NCBI GenBank assembly: GCA_947359465.1
Contig: OX375873.1
Location: forward strand, 73,348,278-73,412,277
Origin: Metellina segmentata
Taxonomy: Eukaryota > Arthropoda > Arachnida > Araneae > Tetragnathidae
DNA: 64,000 bases
Direction: 5' to 3'
Part shown: piece after piece, positions 1-15,700 of the stretch
How positions within the stretch are numbered: position 1 is the first letter of the stretch
How the letters are laid out: each line of letters starts with the position of its first letter
Notes under the pieces: model-generated
Seen by the model: the letters and a program-made list of their open reading frames with translations, nothing else
What the model was told of the DNA's origin: nothing
Databases searched by the model: none
Translations under genes and position numbers: made by a program

Positions 1-924
1 TAACGTAAGGCTACCCGTTTTAATTTGAGGAACGTATCGTGTTTTAAAATAGTTTTATTTTAACTTAACCAGTCATTAAAAATAAAAAGTTACAATCTTT
101 TTAAAAAGCGTTTTTTTTTTGTATATTTTATTATTTTTATAAAGTAAATAAGTCATTAAAATTTAACTGCTAAATAATGTATCTGCAATAGGTAATATAC
201 TGGAACACATAAATATAAATGGAAACGAAATTCCTTTCCATTTAAAATAAGTAGTTAAACACCTTAATTTAAAAGGTTTTGTTTTGTATACTTAATTTAT
301 TTTTATGACGCAATATTCTACAAACATTAACGTATTCAATCAAAGATATAAGGAAAGTTGGAACTTTTAAGCAATATTAATAAGGACAAGATTTATTTAT
401 TTACAAGAAAGAACACATATTTATAATGCTTAGAAATAATGCTCAAATACGACCGCAACATTTTTCTGTTAACTAAAACACACAAACACCTAATTCTAAA
501 TCAAACTTTTTAAAAATTAAACATTAATTGCGGCATTTCCAGGTACCAAGCAGCCAAAATACGCTTGATGATCAATGAGTTTTTCCTTTGGGCTTTTCGC
601 GTTCAATTACAAAATGTAAGTTATACAAAATTAAATGTTTTAATTGTTCATTTTTCATCAATCGAATGTACATTATTTTTTTTATCATATGAAGAAATAA
701 AAAGTCAGTTCTTATACAAATATTAAAATTTTTTTTATTTTTTTGGAAAATCTGTTTTTCGAGTAATATGGATAAAATAATTTTATTGGACAAATTATAT
801 TTCTGTCAAAACAGATTAACCAAAACTGCGCTGCGTACAGCAATCTCTTTGCACTCAATTTATATATATATATATATGAACTTTTTGAAAATGAAAGTGT
901 TGATGGACCAGGGAGTCATTAGCG
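1..924. other. AT-rich non-coding stretch
   Basis: No recognisable gene. The short frames at 572-793 and 768-953 have no domain-like composition and are rich in Lys, Ile and Phe, as expected from AT-rich DNA. A short (TA) run lies near 869-887. I see no exon, RNA gene or terminal repeat here. Confidence 0.5.
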
Positions 925-1328
925 AAGAACCTGGCCCAGACAACAGAAAATGATGTTTTCAACACATGAGCAGAAATTGCTCATATATTCATCTAAACAC
1001 CATTGAAAAGCAAACATACAAAACAAAACATTGACAGAGTAGGGAAAGAGTAGGAAGAAAACGAAATCAAACCCGCAACAGCAGTCGGGAGACCGGCAAC
1101 ACCAAGTCCGAAGTAGATAGTGGCATTTGGTGGCGATCTTCGGTCTGGGTATTGCCAGTCTCACGACTGCTATTGCGAGTTTCATTTAGTTTTCTTCCTA
1201 CTGTTTTATAATTTTTTGCTCTGTATGCTTGCTTTTCAATGGTGTTTGGGGGAGTATGTGAGCAATTGTTTAGCGTTTTGCTGCTCATTTGTAGAAAACA
1301 CCATTTTGTCTCGGTCAGGCTCCTCCTT
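925..1328. repeat. Fold-back (long inverted repeat) element
   Basis: Two imperfectly complementary arms, about 925-1113 and 1138-1328, face each other across a loop of about 24 bp. The inner stem is CCGAAG (1108-1113) against CTTCGG (1138-1143). The arms share long matching blocks, for example CACCATTGAAAAGCAA in the left arm and its complement in the right. Short frames in both arms therefore encode the same peptide, containing FAFQWCL. This is the shape of a fold-back MITE or of two copies inserted in opposite orientation. There is no transposase and I cannot assign a superfamily. A (TA)n tract follows almost immediately and may be its target or an expansion next to it. Confidence 0.75.
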
Positions 1329-1329
1329 G

Positions 1330-3771
<2,442 letters not shown>

Positions 3772-3775
3772 AATC

Positions 3776-3990
3776 GGTCTAGTGATCAGTGTGCTGCCTT
3801 CAATACAAAAAGGCTCCTGGATTGAATTTCGGGTAAGATGTAAATATTTGTCATCTGGTATGAATGTTGGGCCTCTATAAACGGGATTTCTGGCATGTAA
3901 CGTCATAACGTGTATCCACAACATGTTGTACAAAGACAGCACGATGTGGTACAAAAATCCGCCCTTGTGGTTTAGAATAATTAACTTCGA
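3776..3990 (+). repeat. Decayed tRNA-derived SINE-like copy
   Basis: Positions 3776-3833 read like a tRNA gene 5' half: a box-A-like AGTGATCAGTG, then GTGCTGCCTTC, then a box-B-like GGATTGAATTT near 3819-3829. The last differs from the usual GGTTCGAATCC mainly by C-to-T changes, as expected from CpG decay. A less AT-rich tail runs to about 3990. A functional tRNA is unlikely because the box B CpG is lost and no 3' acceptor half follows. The minus-strand frame at 3673-3954 crosses this and is not a credible gene. Confidence 0.45.
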
Positions 3991-5289
3991 CTGGCGGAGA
4001 ATTTAAAGACATTAACAAACGAAATAATTTTATTTATGATCAAAATTGCATTTTTTTTTTTAGAATTATTTGAATTAGTCACAATATTAAAATACTCGTA
4101 AGAGGTGGTTGAAAATATGAGAATATTCTAGGGAATTTTTTTCATATTGGTTTTGAATGATGCATAAATTTACGAATCAATTAAACTGTTGCGAAACTAC
4201 TTCATTTGACAAAAATATTAGACTTATTGATTTCCAAAATATGAGACTCTAGAAATACAAATCGGGATTTTCGAAAATTCTTATTGTTCATTTCTGCAAA
4301 CTCTAGATTAAAGCAACAGAAAGTTTTGTTTTAAAACACATTTTGTAAAGTTACATAAAATATTATTACATTTTACATAAAGTTAATATCTTTGGTTATT
4401 ATAATATTTGTCTTGGAGTAGTAGAACCATGTAGTAAAAGTTTCAGGGTAGTAGTTGTACCCAGGAAAAAATACTATAATTGCACGTTATTTACAGATAC
4501 TTATTGCTACACACGTAATATAGTGGTAGCATAATTCCTAATTTATTTTTAGATGACTTCAGTGAGTTAAAGAAAAAGCGACGCACTCAATAAATGCTAA
4601 AATAATTCATAGTAATATATTTTTAAATAAAAATTCAATCAGTCTTTACATGGTGTTAGAAATAATTTCAAAACTAAGTATGCGAATAATAGGATATAAA
4701 ATGAATGTACTCTGTGAGCAAACAAGAGTACAACACCAATAAAAATTGCTCTTTTGACTGTTAAACTATTGAAATTTTTCCAACATAAAATAAGAAACAG
4801 CATGTATTGCAAGCTTCTTAACAATAGTTTATGAAGCTATGTATTCAACCCTGTCAAAATCTCCCTGGTGTAGAAATTCTGGTTCGCGAAGGACTTTTAT
4901 AAATTAAAAATAAATTAATGTTTTATTTCATGGGGAAAGACATATGAATAAATATAAAACATTCTACTATAAGTATTTGGGTTCATATCATGCAGGGATG
5001 TAGCTTATGTTATAAAGAAAATTTAAAGCCCATTCGTATACAAAAGTATTATGAGCAAATCCTGTGAAACCCGGATACATTCAGAATGAAAAATTTGCTG
5101 AGTTTGCTTGCAAAGCTTCTTTTGCATGCAAGAAATTATAACCTTTCACAGCAACACAGCTGTCATAAATAGGCATTATTAAGAAAAACAAAATGTTCTC
5201 TGTCATCGCCAACATTCATTTAGAATGTTGTGATGGAAACATTGAATGATGACAGTCTCAAATTAAATAATTGGAGTAGTCTGGTATGG
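3991..5289. other. AT-rich non-coding stretch
   Basis: No gene recognised. The frame at 4639-4824 (minus) is short, hydrophobic by AT bias and has no recognisable domain. Confidence 0.45.
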
Positions 5290-6080
5290 TAATATGCAGG
5301 GCAACTTTTTGCAACAAATGTAACTTTTTTTCGCACTTTCTGCGTTGCATGTAAAATACTAAAACCGAAATTCCTCCTTTTTGGGGTGTATTGTAAGTGA
5401 GTTATAATCGTAACATAAATGCAACTTTCTGCATAAATGCAACCACCTGCAACTTTTTTATAATTTAGCTTAAAAATAATTAATATGAAATTACTATTTC
5501 AGTTTTTTGACCTCTGAATCAAGACTTCGATCACTTGTGTCTGATTTTGCGATCGCCGAAGTATTGCGGATTAAACAAGTTCATAGAAAAAAAAGTGTTC
5601 GTCCTAACAGACGAAAGTGAAATTAAATGGCAAGAAATACTTTAACACATTGGTTGGCACTCTTGATAATCCAGAGGAAACTTGCGCAATCGACTGCAGA
5701 GTTTGAGAGGTGAGTGTCGATCATTAATATGTTGTTCGCCCTTGTAGATGACGTTTTAAAATCTGAATGTTGAGCGAAAGGATTTTGCGCTTCTGCTATC
5801 CGATACAACACATTATATGACTGCGGCTGAGGTACTTTTTCAATGTTAAAGAAATTACTGACCAAGGATCGGCCAATCAACGTTCTTCTGTATTAAGGAT
5901 GTATTATAATAATGTTGTACACGACTAAAATTGTCAATATGTTTTCCTTTTTTTCATTTTTTACGAATAATTTATTTTAGATTTTAGTGTATCAAAAATA
6001 AATGCAACTTTATTTCCATAAATGCAACTTTAGGGAATGACAAATGCAACTTTTCCCATTTTTACTGCAACAAAAAAGTT
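5290..6080. repeat. Region with clustered ATGCAACTT-type words around a small unrecognised frame
   Basis: Variants of AAATGCAACTTT occur several times at 5310-5460 and again at 6000-6060, flanking a less AT-rich core (about 5510-5890). The core has an open minus-strand frame of 85 codons at 5623-5880 that I do not recognise; it has no signal peptide, membrane segment or catalytic motif I can name. Similar words on both sides suggest one inserted element with repetitive ends. This is an inference; no target duplication was found. Confidence 0.3.
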
Positions 6081-6277
6081 GCTCTAGTTATATGTTTATG
6101 GTGTGTATTGAAGGTAGTTGACAAATATTCAGTTCTAGAACAAAATTGGAGACTCATTGCAGTAAAACTACATTTGTATGATATTTTTTCAACATTTAAG
6201 TTATTTCAAGATGTGTTTAGTGTACTCCAAATTTAGTGCAAAAAATTAGTCACGAAAATTGTATCCCTAAGACAAGA

Positions 6278-6694
6278 TGAGATTTAGAATAGTTTTCGGA
6301 AAATATCCCATGGACAAACGAAAAACGAAACTTTATATCGTCAATACACCGCACTATTCCAACCCACGCACTAATCTATACGAAAACCTAATGGAAATAA
6401 TATTTCAATTATATTAATATTTCTCGAATATTAATATTTCACAAATATTAATATTTCCTCAATATTAATATTTTACTATTTGTATGCCCAAGTCGGGAGC
6501 GGGGGGGGAGAAATTGGTTCCTTCAAACATTAGTAATAGAGAAACGAGAAAACTAACGACTGAGATGTAGAATAGTTTTCTGAAAATATCCCATGGACAA
6601 ATTAAAAACAAATGTCATATCTTGAACACACCAAACTGTTTCAAAGCACGCACTAATCAATACGAAATCCTGACGGAAATAATATTTCACTAAT
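6278..6694. repeat. Diverged direct duplication (two units of about 134 bp)
   Basis: 6278-6411 and 6561-6694 are parallel copies. Both run from TGAGAT..TAGAATAGTTTTC through AATATCCCATGGACAAA and GCACGCACTAATC to GGAAATAATATTTCA, with scattered substitutions. The spacer between them holds a short array of AT palindromes (annotated separately) and a G-run at about 6500-6508. Confidence 0.75.
6413..6480. repeat. 17-bp tandem array of ATTAATAT palindromes
   Basis: About four head-to-tail units of the form ATTAATATTTCnnnAAT. Each contains the self-complementary core ATATTAATAT. It lies inside the spacer of the 134-bp duplication. Confidence 0.8.
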
Positions 6695-6949
6695 TAAACC
6701 CAATCACGACATCAGATTTACCCATAACACCATTTTCTCTCAGTAATGACTATTTCACTTTACCCTCTTATTAATTACGTTTACTTGACGCTTGGCTCAC
6801 CTCAGATATCATGGTTGAGCAAAGTCGATCGATAGTTTCGAAATTCGTTCCATGATCTGTTAAACAATAACCTAGAAAAGAAATTCCGTTGTAAGTTAAT
6901 TAAGTCAGAGATGCCGTCTTGTCCTCTACCATGAGCGTGCAACTGTGTA

Positions 6950-7165
6950 AACACATACGCAAAGCACACAGTCGATCAGAAAAGTAATTACTATTTTAAT
7001 CTGGATGTCCAAGTACGAGTGTTTATATCCGGTAAATTTACAGGTGGCGTGAGTGGGAAGACAGGAAATTGTGTGACACGTTGTTATTGGGAAGTTCTCA
7101 TGGCGTAGGCGTTAAGAATAATTTTGAAGAGGAAGAAGAATCGAGAAATAAGGTAAGTTTCGGTA
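6950..7165 (+). other. Possible non-coding exon ending at a consensus 5' splice site
   Basis: A less AT-rich stretch ends in AATAAGGTAAGTTT near 7148-7161, a near-perfect match to the metazoan 5' splice site (AG|GTAAGT). No long frame precedes it, so if real it would be a 5' UTR exon. A chance donor match is equally possible, since no acceptor or second exon was found. Confidence 0.15.
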
Positions 7166-7184
7166 ATTTTGGCCATAAAATGTC

Positions 7185-7325
7185 GATGCCAGAATGATTA
7201 ATTCGATTGATTAGTTATTTTCGTGTGACTAAAAACGTACTGATAAAACAAAACCGATGTCAGAATGATTAATTAGATTAATAAGGCATTTTCATGTGGC
7301 AAAAACCTTCTGATAAAACAAAACT
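7185..7325. repeat. Tandem duplication, two units of about 71 bp
   Basis: 7185-7255 and 7256-7325 both start GATG(C/T)CAGAATGATTAATT and end TGATAAAACAAAAC, with substitutions between them. Confidence 0.8.
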
Positions 7326-9768
7326 GGAGTGTTTTTTAAGTTATAACTGAAATTAAAAATTATGTTGCACAATTCATGTATTACTTCCTGAATCTGTTAA
7401 ATAATCTCTCTGAACAAAAATATATCTTCATTAAAATATATTGTCAAGCTATCTTTAACGGTTGACATTTTTTTTTACTTGGCGTTGTCTTGTGTTTGGA
7501 GCAGATTAGCCAAATATATCCCTTAATCCATAAAACTAGAATAACATATTATCGATTGACTGAGTTTTATGGCACAAGGGCCAAAAAATAATGTCATGTA
7601 AATGGACATACTTACACAATTAAAGTTTTATTGACACAATAGAGAAACTCCCAAGGTGGTATCTTAGCTTCTAGTATTGCACCTCGCTGGTTTACCTATT
7701 AATGGGGAAACCCACTGAGTCACGGTAACACTACCATCTTTATCGGAAAGTTGTTTTCTCTCTAATAACATAAAATGTAATTATTAACATGGCTTTCTTA
7801 TAATAGTGTCCTGATCTCCGTAATTCCACACGTGTCCACAGATTCAGGATATCGGATTTCTATTAAATACGTAATATGACTGTATACAAGGTTATTGGTA
7901 TCTACATGAGATCTACAAGGGTCGTCGTCTCCACATTTTAGTGTAGTGTGAAATGAAAACACTGATTTGACCGAAAAAAGGTGCTATGGTGGTTCAGAAA
8001 TTTTCAAATCGTAAACTCTTCATTCATCAAAACTTCATAACATCTTAAAAAATGAGTCCGGCGTATTAGGATCGATTTCACGATGTCTTCTATAAACCAT
8101 CAAAGCAACATACATGAAATAAACATTAGAAAAACCAGTAAGAATAGAAGGTGAATCACAAAACTTTCTTTAAGAAGAATTCTAAAAGTGTTCTTCCTGG
8201 TGCAATAGAATAAGATGTGATCCAAAGAAAGTCTTCTTCATCAAGGAAGGCAAATAAGGATTGTTGAAGTTATACAATATGAAAACAATTCAAGAAGGCC
8301 TGAGTTACAATTTTGGCCTACTCTTGTTTTCGAACAAAAATTATCAACTGCACTACAGATTTTGTTGATATAATAGAAGATCATTGGACTCACTCTGGAA
8401 TTTAAAAAAATTATGATTCGTACCAATTTTCCTCCATAAAGTAAACCAATGTATTTGAGAATCTCTCCTGATCCTACTCAAACACTTAGAAAAGTTTGTT
8501 GCTGACAAAGAAACTGGTCCTATTGTGGTCGACAATCTAGCAAAGTAAGGTGTTATTTGATATCGAAGGGATCCATACGAAGGAATTTAAAAGGAAGTAT
8601 TTCGCTGTCCGAAGGAAAGTCATGTAACTTCCTCTTCAATAGCATATTTCAGTAATTTCATATACTCTTAGAAGGGAAGCGGTTGCCAAGTTCAGGCTGC
8701 TTACTCGCCATGACTATCTTTGGGTCCACCTTCAAAAAATGTTTAACTTGAAGTTTGTGGGACCTGTCTGTTGAATATTTTGACTAGTGTCCTGAGTTAT
8801 TAGTTTTTATTATACTGTGCAAAATAATGGAAAGCATGTGATCTAACGAACTAGAGACCAAACGATCGAAATATGCATTCAAAAATCGCCATGCTAATTA
8901 GTAAAACTTATAACTGCTATTCTTTAACAATGGAGTTACGAGAATTGCTGATTACGAGATTTGCATGACGAAATAGAGAAACGTGATCCAAACATATTAA
9001 CGTTAAATATCATTATAATTCCAAGAACGAGCTTCTAATTTGATGTATATTGCTTCCTAAATGCTTATAGTAGATGCCTACTTTATAAGCTTTACCATAA
9101 ATTCACTATCTCAGCATTTTAACAATATTTGTGCATCAAAGAGGCTTTTACGTAGCTATTTTATATCCCTATTTAGTCAATACTGCCTCATTCGTATTCA
9201 CAAAATACATAGTAAATTGTAAAACAAAGATTTATTCTCCCAAATATAAACTAGGCTCTTAACATTTATTTTTGGAATAATATTCTGATGCTCGGTGCAA
9301 TAAATTTCGGTGTAAATCTCATGTAGACACTTGTCTGGTGTAGATATTTTTCGAACCAATCTCTGAAGCAATATATCAGAAATCTCTACAATCCACACTA
9401 TTTTCGTTTTATGGCCTTTTCTCCAATATCTTCCGCTGAATCAGCAAAGTACACCAACGCACAAGCGCTACAAATCCTCATCAGCGGTAGTGACCGCGAT
9501 AATAGGAGTCATTGACGTCGCAGCTTCGTTCCCTTTACTAGACCTCATAATCGCCCCTTACCCATAATACGAGAAGGCACTCTTCCAGATCACAAGACAG
9601 CTCAGATTGGCCAGGTTTGACTCAGTCATTTGCGATTTATTAAGTTCTCAGACTATTTTACATCTCAGAACTTTTTTTTTTCATGGGTCTTTTTTCTACT
9701 GGTCTGTACTGTCTTAAAATCCGGGAGGGAAGATAAAGTAAATTGAATTTCATTCTAATATTCTGTAA
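7326..9768. other. Non-coding stretch without recognised features
   Basis: Only short unsupported frames (for example minus strand 8241-8535 and 9198-9398). A slightly GC-richer patch lies at about 9410-9560 but shows no coding signature I recognise. Confidence 0.45.
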
Positions 9769-9883
9769 TCTATATAAATAAGAATGGAGTGTTTGTTTGT
9801 ACATTCAATATTTTCGACCCATTTCAAGTTTTCTATCCGTTTTGGACCCTTCTGATGCCGAATCTGCCTTTTTCTCGTTTGGT

Positions 9884-9914
<31 letters not shown>

Positions 9915-11376
9915 CGTCTGTCTGTCTGTCTGTATGTTGTGCCCTATACACGTCCACGCGTTTTAAGATATTTTCATGGAAATTTGCATACAGTGAGTAC
10001 TTATCTTCATTTAGTGAGTGGTATTGGTTGCGAAAGTCTGTCTGTCCGTCTTTCTGTTCTATGCTCGATTTTGTGTTAGTGTGTTTGTGTACACATCACA
10101 TGAATTGTATTCCAGATATATGATTGCATTGTATTTTATTTTATACATTATCTATTAGTTTAGTGAAGGCAATATTAAACATTTCTTTATTATTATATTT
10201 AGTTGAGTTTCATGCTAAAACACCCGAGTAAGTATACTTAAATCAACCATAATTTGGTAGTTTGGGAAAAATTGGAACGTCTATTGAATATTACGATTAC
10301 TTCGATTGCTTTACCAGTATTGCTGAAAAAGTAATTATTCTTCAAAAAAAAATATTTTTTTTATGGAATTTCATCTCTGATACTTCACTTATTTTTATTC
10401 TTTGCGCAATGAAAACGATTTAAGAATATTTGGGACAGACGATATTTTTCAATGAAACGAGAATGAACAAGATCGCGCGAGCAGTGATATTTTTTCTGGT
10501 TCTTTCGCTCTGAATTAATTTCACATTTCTAAATTTTGTACACTTTTAGTTGTAAGTTGTGGCAACTGTGCGAGATCAAGAGATAAAAATTGAATCACAA
10601 ATTAATATCTTTAGAACAATTTTTTGCGACATCTTTTATTTTGTTTTAGTTCGCTGTTTCCTGTTTTAAATATTTTTTATTTTAATAAATGTGTTTTCCT
10701 TCTCATCACACGCAACAGCACCACAAAGTATTAGACTTAAAAATGTTAGGTAAGTCAGTATAAATTTTCAGTAAATTTTAAGTGTAATACCATTATTGAA
10801 AGAATAATGCCGTTATTGAAAGAATAATGCCGTTATTTAAAGAATAATGCCTTTATTGAAAGAATAATAATGTTTATTAATCCAAACTGGAACTTTTTCA
10901 AACATTAAAAAATTCGTTGTAATAATGACATTAGAAGATTGCAAAATTTCACAATGTCGCATACCGGAGGCAAGAGTGCCATAAGTAAAAAAATATTGTT
11001 TTGTTGACTATGAGTGCGAGAGCACTCGCCGTAAATCGTAATTTTAATTAATCGAGTTGAACATGAAAAGAACTTAAGAAAGGGAATTCCAAATCTTCCT
11101 ATAAATCGTCTTTTATAGTAGTAACCTTAGTATCACCTTTCGTCATTTTGTAGCTTTGTCATACAGCAATTGTGCGATGTATGTGAAATGTATTACATGA
11201 ATGGATATGCATGTGTAGGATTTGTGTTCAAAGTAAGTTGTAGAAAATATAAAGATGGAGAAAGATGTTAAAATAAATTTTTATTCTACAAAAAACGTAA
11301 GTCATTATATATTTTGATTATCTCTTCAATCTAGAGTAAACCAATTCAAACCGAGTAAGGTCGGGTATTTTGCTAG
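9769..11376 (+). mobile_element. TCTATA...CTAG family element, copy 1 (non-autonomous, Helitron-like ends)
   Basis: A full-length copy of a family seen five times here. It starts TCTATATAAATAAG, runs through a (GTCT)n tract (9883-9936), a conserved CCCTATACACGTCCACGCG block, a 20-bp palindromic minisatellite (10791-10870) and two short decayed coding-like segments. It ends GGTCGGGTATTTTGCTAG. Helitrons typically begin with TC and end CTRR(T) after a small hairpin; here CCGA..TCGG just upstream of CTAG could form one. Flanks offer TCTGTA on both sides, so a target duplication cannot be excluded. No transposase or helicase is encoded. Long frames over the GTCT tract are artefacts. Confidence 0.8.
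10791..10870. repeat. 20-bp minisatellite in copy 1 (four units)
   Basis: Four units related to cattattgaaagaataatgc with changes such as CGTTATTT and CTTTATT. The same array occurs at the same place in the other family copies with different unit numbers. Confidence 0.85.
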
Positions 11377-12680
11377 TCTGTATATAAAGCAGAGTTAATG
11401 TATGTCTGTACTTGACCAATTCATGACAAATAAAGCACATTCATTCTCAAAAACCTTGAAGACCGATAGGCTACATACTCATCCCCATTTAATTTCCTTC
11501 GGTGAACTGAGGGGTCTAGAGACAACTTTAAATTCACATAGAAACAACATTGGGGTTGATACTCTTGATTGTTTTACCAATAATGTTGAAAAAGTAATTT
11601 TTTCCAAAAATCATTAAACTACTTAAGAAGAAAAGCACAAACAAAAAACTCACTGTGGTTTAAATATAGGAATCAAATCAATGTATAGGAAAACAGTGGT
11701 ACAAGTAATGAATTTTAAACTGCCTATCTGTTGGAATAATGCAAATTTTTAAAAAGACTTCGAATCTTTGAATAATACCACTGCAAAGTTCTTTGGAAAA
11801 TGTTAAATGTTTTGTTTTAAGTGACTGATATTTGAGGTAGTTTACTTTCCACGTTGAAGCTATTTGTATGCACCTTATATGTGAAACATTCGTTGCAAAC
11901 AGTGATTTTCAATTCTTTAAGGCTGTGAAATCTACCTTCTGTTTTCAGAAACATTGTAATGAATTGAATTTGCTTTGAACTAGATGACATTTAATTCTAA
12001 AACAAGCTACACTGTCGCACGTGAGACTGAATGGAATTTTCACGAAATATAATGTATTTCTGTACATTTAAATGATGCTTGCATTTTTTAAAGGAATGGT
12101 TAGTCGGATCACTTTTTTATCAACATTTCAGCAATTCTACCCAAGAAACGCTGGGTAATACATCTACCATAAGATAAAGCAAGTTTAGAGCACATACTAT
12201 GGGTAAGTCTTCTAGTGCTATGCAGATCTATACACAAAATCAATCGCGAAACTTGACATATAATAACAGAAGTAAGCAAGTAAGAATATATTTGAAAATT
12301 AATTCCTTCTCATATATAATTTCGTAACTAAAATATGTCTTACTAATTCAGTTTTGAATAATTTCAAACATTTGACCTTAGAACTATCAATTCTAATGAC
12401 ACAGAATGTGATATTTCGGGTTTCATAGGGATGTCCTCTAAGCGAAGTTAGACTCAGTTCAAAACAGTTTTTTTATTAATGAAGAATAATAAAATCAAGA
12501 TGTCACAGGTGACTACAAGTTGACATTTTGCTTTTATTTTTCCACCTTGACGACTACAAATATATTTTAAGGCAAAATCGCCTCTTAAGCTTCTATTTTC
12601 AAAGTTTTAGCTGCATGTTTCTAAATCCATGACGGCTCAAAAAAAATTTCATCGCTAACAACTGAAGGAAGAATATTATA

Positions 12681-12724
<44 letters not shown>

Positions 12725-15700
12725 CCAAAAGAAACGACGGGCACTGTACGGGATTGGTAATGGATTAGTAAAAGAGAAAGATCCTGGGATAATACCTCGT
12801 AATTAATTGCCACGGTCGTAATTTTGCCACGGTCATATGACGAGGTTAACAACTAAGCTGGCACCCTACTCTCCAAATTTCTACACCACGCCAACATCTT
12901 TTTTTTGGGGGGAGGGGAGAAAATTTTTAAATGGACGTCGCTATCGTAGTATTGGTGTCAAAGACTAGCAGCTCTGAAATAAAGCATCCTAATCTGGCTT
13001 CTATTTTACCAAGAAAACCACATTTAGAAAACACTTGGTTTTCAAATTTAAAATGTATATTTTTTGATGAGATCTTCAGTGTCAGTTTCAAACTTTATTG
13101 GCGTATTATTTTGTGATTTATCTTATTCATTTTGTATCTGGGTAACTAAAATAGGTCGTAAAATTAGATTTTTTTCAAACTATTATCAAAAATTCGTGCA
13201 ACTAATGCTATTTCTTAAGTTCTTAGGCTGTGACAGCCCAATAAATGATAAAGCAGTTTTCATAAACGGAAAACGATTCAGTTATCCCAGTTTTTCGTGA
13301 ACTGCAAGAAAGTATTCTTTGGTGAATTAACTGACTTGTAGAGAAATCATTCAAAAACTTCAAAACGGATGATTCAGTTCAGGCTCAATATAATTTATTT
13401 ATTTCATTCAGAATGTAAACTTCAAATGAACTTTGATTAAAAGGAATTAAATGGGTCTAAAAATACAAGAAATCAGATCATGTGTCGTAAAAGTATAAAA
13501 TTAACAGTAGATTTATTATTTAGAAACAAAGTACAAATGGGAGAAGCATAAACTTTTAAATAGTAAAACAAATAATGAATTGATATTACATATCATATCA
13601 TAAATTAAGCATCGAATTTCAAGCTTCCTAGTTACTACAGTAGAAATTAACACAACAGAACCCAATACATTTTCTTAAACATTAAAGTTGTTTTTGAGTA
13701 TAAGTCTATTTGCAACTGAATATCGAAATTCATATTTCATCATTACCCGAACATTGTTGTACGTAAGAAATACGGTTTTTAAAGATTTCGTCATACATGT
13801 TCTGTCTTTCAAACTGTTGATAAGCACCTATTAAAATTTTGATCAAGTAAAATTGAAATACAATTCAACATGATTTTTTTGTTGCATAGGAATCTTTCAC
13901 TACAGTCTATTGCAAACGGTTTTTTAAGTACTACTACTATTTACATCATTTTTACTGACGTATTGTGTACTAGCAGTACTTTTCAGTGCTATTACCGTCA
14001 TTTTTATAGACATTATATAGACCTCTCACGGCATAGATTGGCTTGGGAAATAGATGCTAGTGTGTTATTTATTCCTTATATCTTGTTTACATTACTTCAT
14101 TAATATTTGTAAGCATTTTGGTTATCACCATTACGTTTTACCATAGGTTATTTTCTTGGTTTTAATCACGTGTAATGTGATCTTCACTTTATGAAAAATT
14201 AATAAATATAGACCTGGTATTTCAGGAAGACGTTTCGAGTAAAGCAAACCAAAAGAAGCAGGCTAAAAACAGAACGAAAAGCAACCCTACGTTGAGCGTA
14301 ATTACCTTGTAGAGTAGAATGCTGAACATCCCGATAAACTCGTGAACTTGCTTCTGCATACCATCGAAGACGAGATGGCAAAAATGGCTCCATTTGTTGC
14401 GCAAGCTACAAGAACTAGTTCACAAAAATATTTCATTATTAAAAATCTATTGCACGAAGTTGTTGACGCACCAGCCACAGATCCCAACGGAGAAGACGAA
14501 GATTTCGACACTTTCGTGTGAAGAATAAAATCGCTTGTGAAGTAAGATCTTCAAATGTCCACAATACAGGATCGGATAACCTTGAATATAGGGTCTGTGG
14601 AAATAAAACTGATGATAACACCGAAATGGTAACAGCGAATCAGCCTATTTTCATACTTGTTGGATCAGACTAGATGAGATTCAGAATATGAAAATCTCTG
14701 CATAATTCAAAAGCCTAATAGTTTTTCAGAAAGTGCTGTTGTTATTACTCGCAGTTGCTTTTTACCATAACGTAACTAGTCACTGTAGAGAAAAATCAGA
14801 TTCTAAGTTGAATGGGCTGCGGATGCTTCAATATCGACCAAAATCTAATCTGAAGAACGATAACAGAAATACCCCTTAAGTTCCTCTTAAAATTACCACT
14901 CAATTCTAATTCATTGTGCCTTAAAATCTACCTACTCCCATCATCTTAATCCTCTTCAGTAGTTCCATAATTCTACAGAAGTAACCGAACCAGTAAACGT
15001 ATAAAGCCAAGAAAATTCAAATCATCAAAATTATTCTAACAATGTTCGCCTATGTTCAACTACTTTGTCTGGCTAACGCCAGTTGACGATCGAGTAACGA
15101 GGCTGTACGGGGTTTTGAACGGTTGATAGGTTGAAACACAAACAAAGCGCTTCCATAGCTGGCGTCTTTAGCGCAGATTCTGGTTTAGTGTTTATCGTAA
15201 CAAAATCGATAGCACTGATAACGATGGAGGGAGAGGGAAAACAACCCACTGCAATCCTCATTGATGCTTTTACGAATGAGCAATCTTCTCCTAACCAGCA
15301 TTTACAGCGTTTCAAAAATCAACTGACCTAAGGTTGACTGCCTTCTCAGTCTGTATAAGCATTTTCCTTCATTTCCTTTAGAGAAATTACTTTCAAATTA
15401 CTAAAGAATCATTCCACTATTGCTGCTTCATGTATCTTTCGATGATCTAAAGTGTGATTATTTTTTTATTTGGATTTTTGAGTCTTGGTTTAAAGAAATT
15501 GTTTGCGAGCGCGTGCTGGATAATTATTGTTTGCGCGCTCGTATTCATATCTCGGCTCAAGAAACATTAAGAATATTTTATAGTTTGTATATTTTTGTTC
15601 TTATTCTTTAGACACCGATTGTTACGACATTTAAAATATATCTTTAGAATTTGTCTTCTTGTTATCGGTAAAACTACTCGTGTTAAGAATTATTCGAGTA

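Noticed and set aside
3776..3833. Functional tRNA gene
   Set aside because: The box B CpG is lost and no 3' acceptor half completes a cloverleaf; better explained as a decayed SINE.
15073..15331. Possible host exon (80-codon minus frame, 66-codon plus frame)
   Set aside because: No recognisable domain and no convincing splice sites; kept only as a note on the gene-free stretch.
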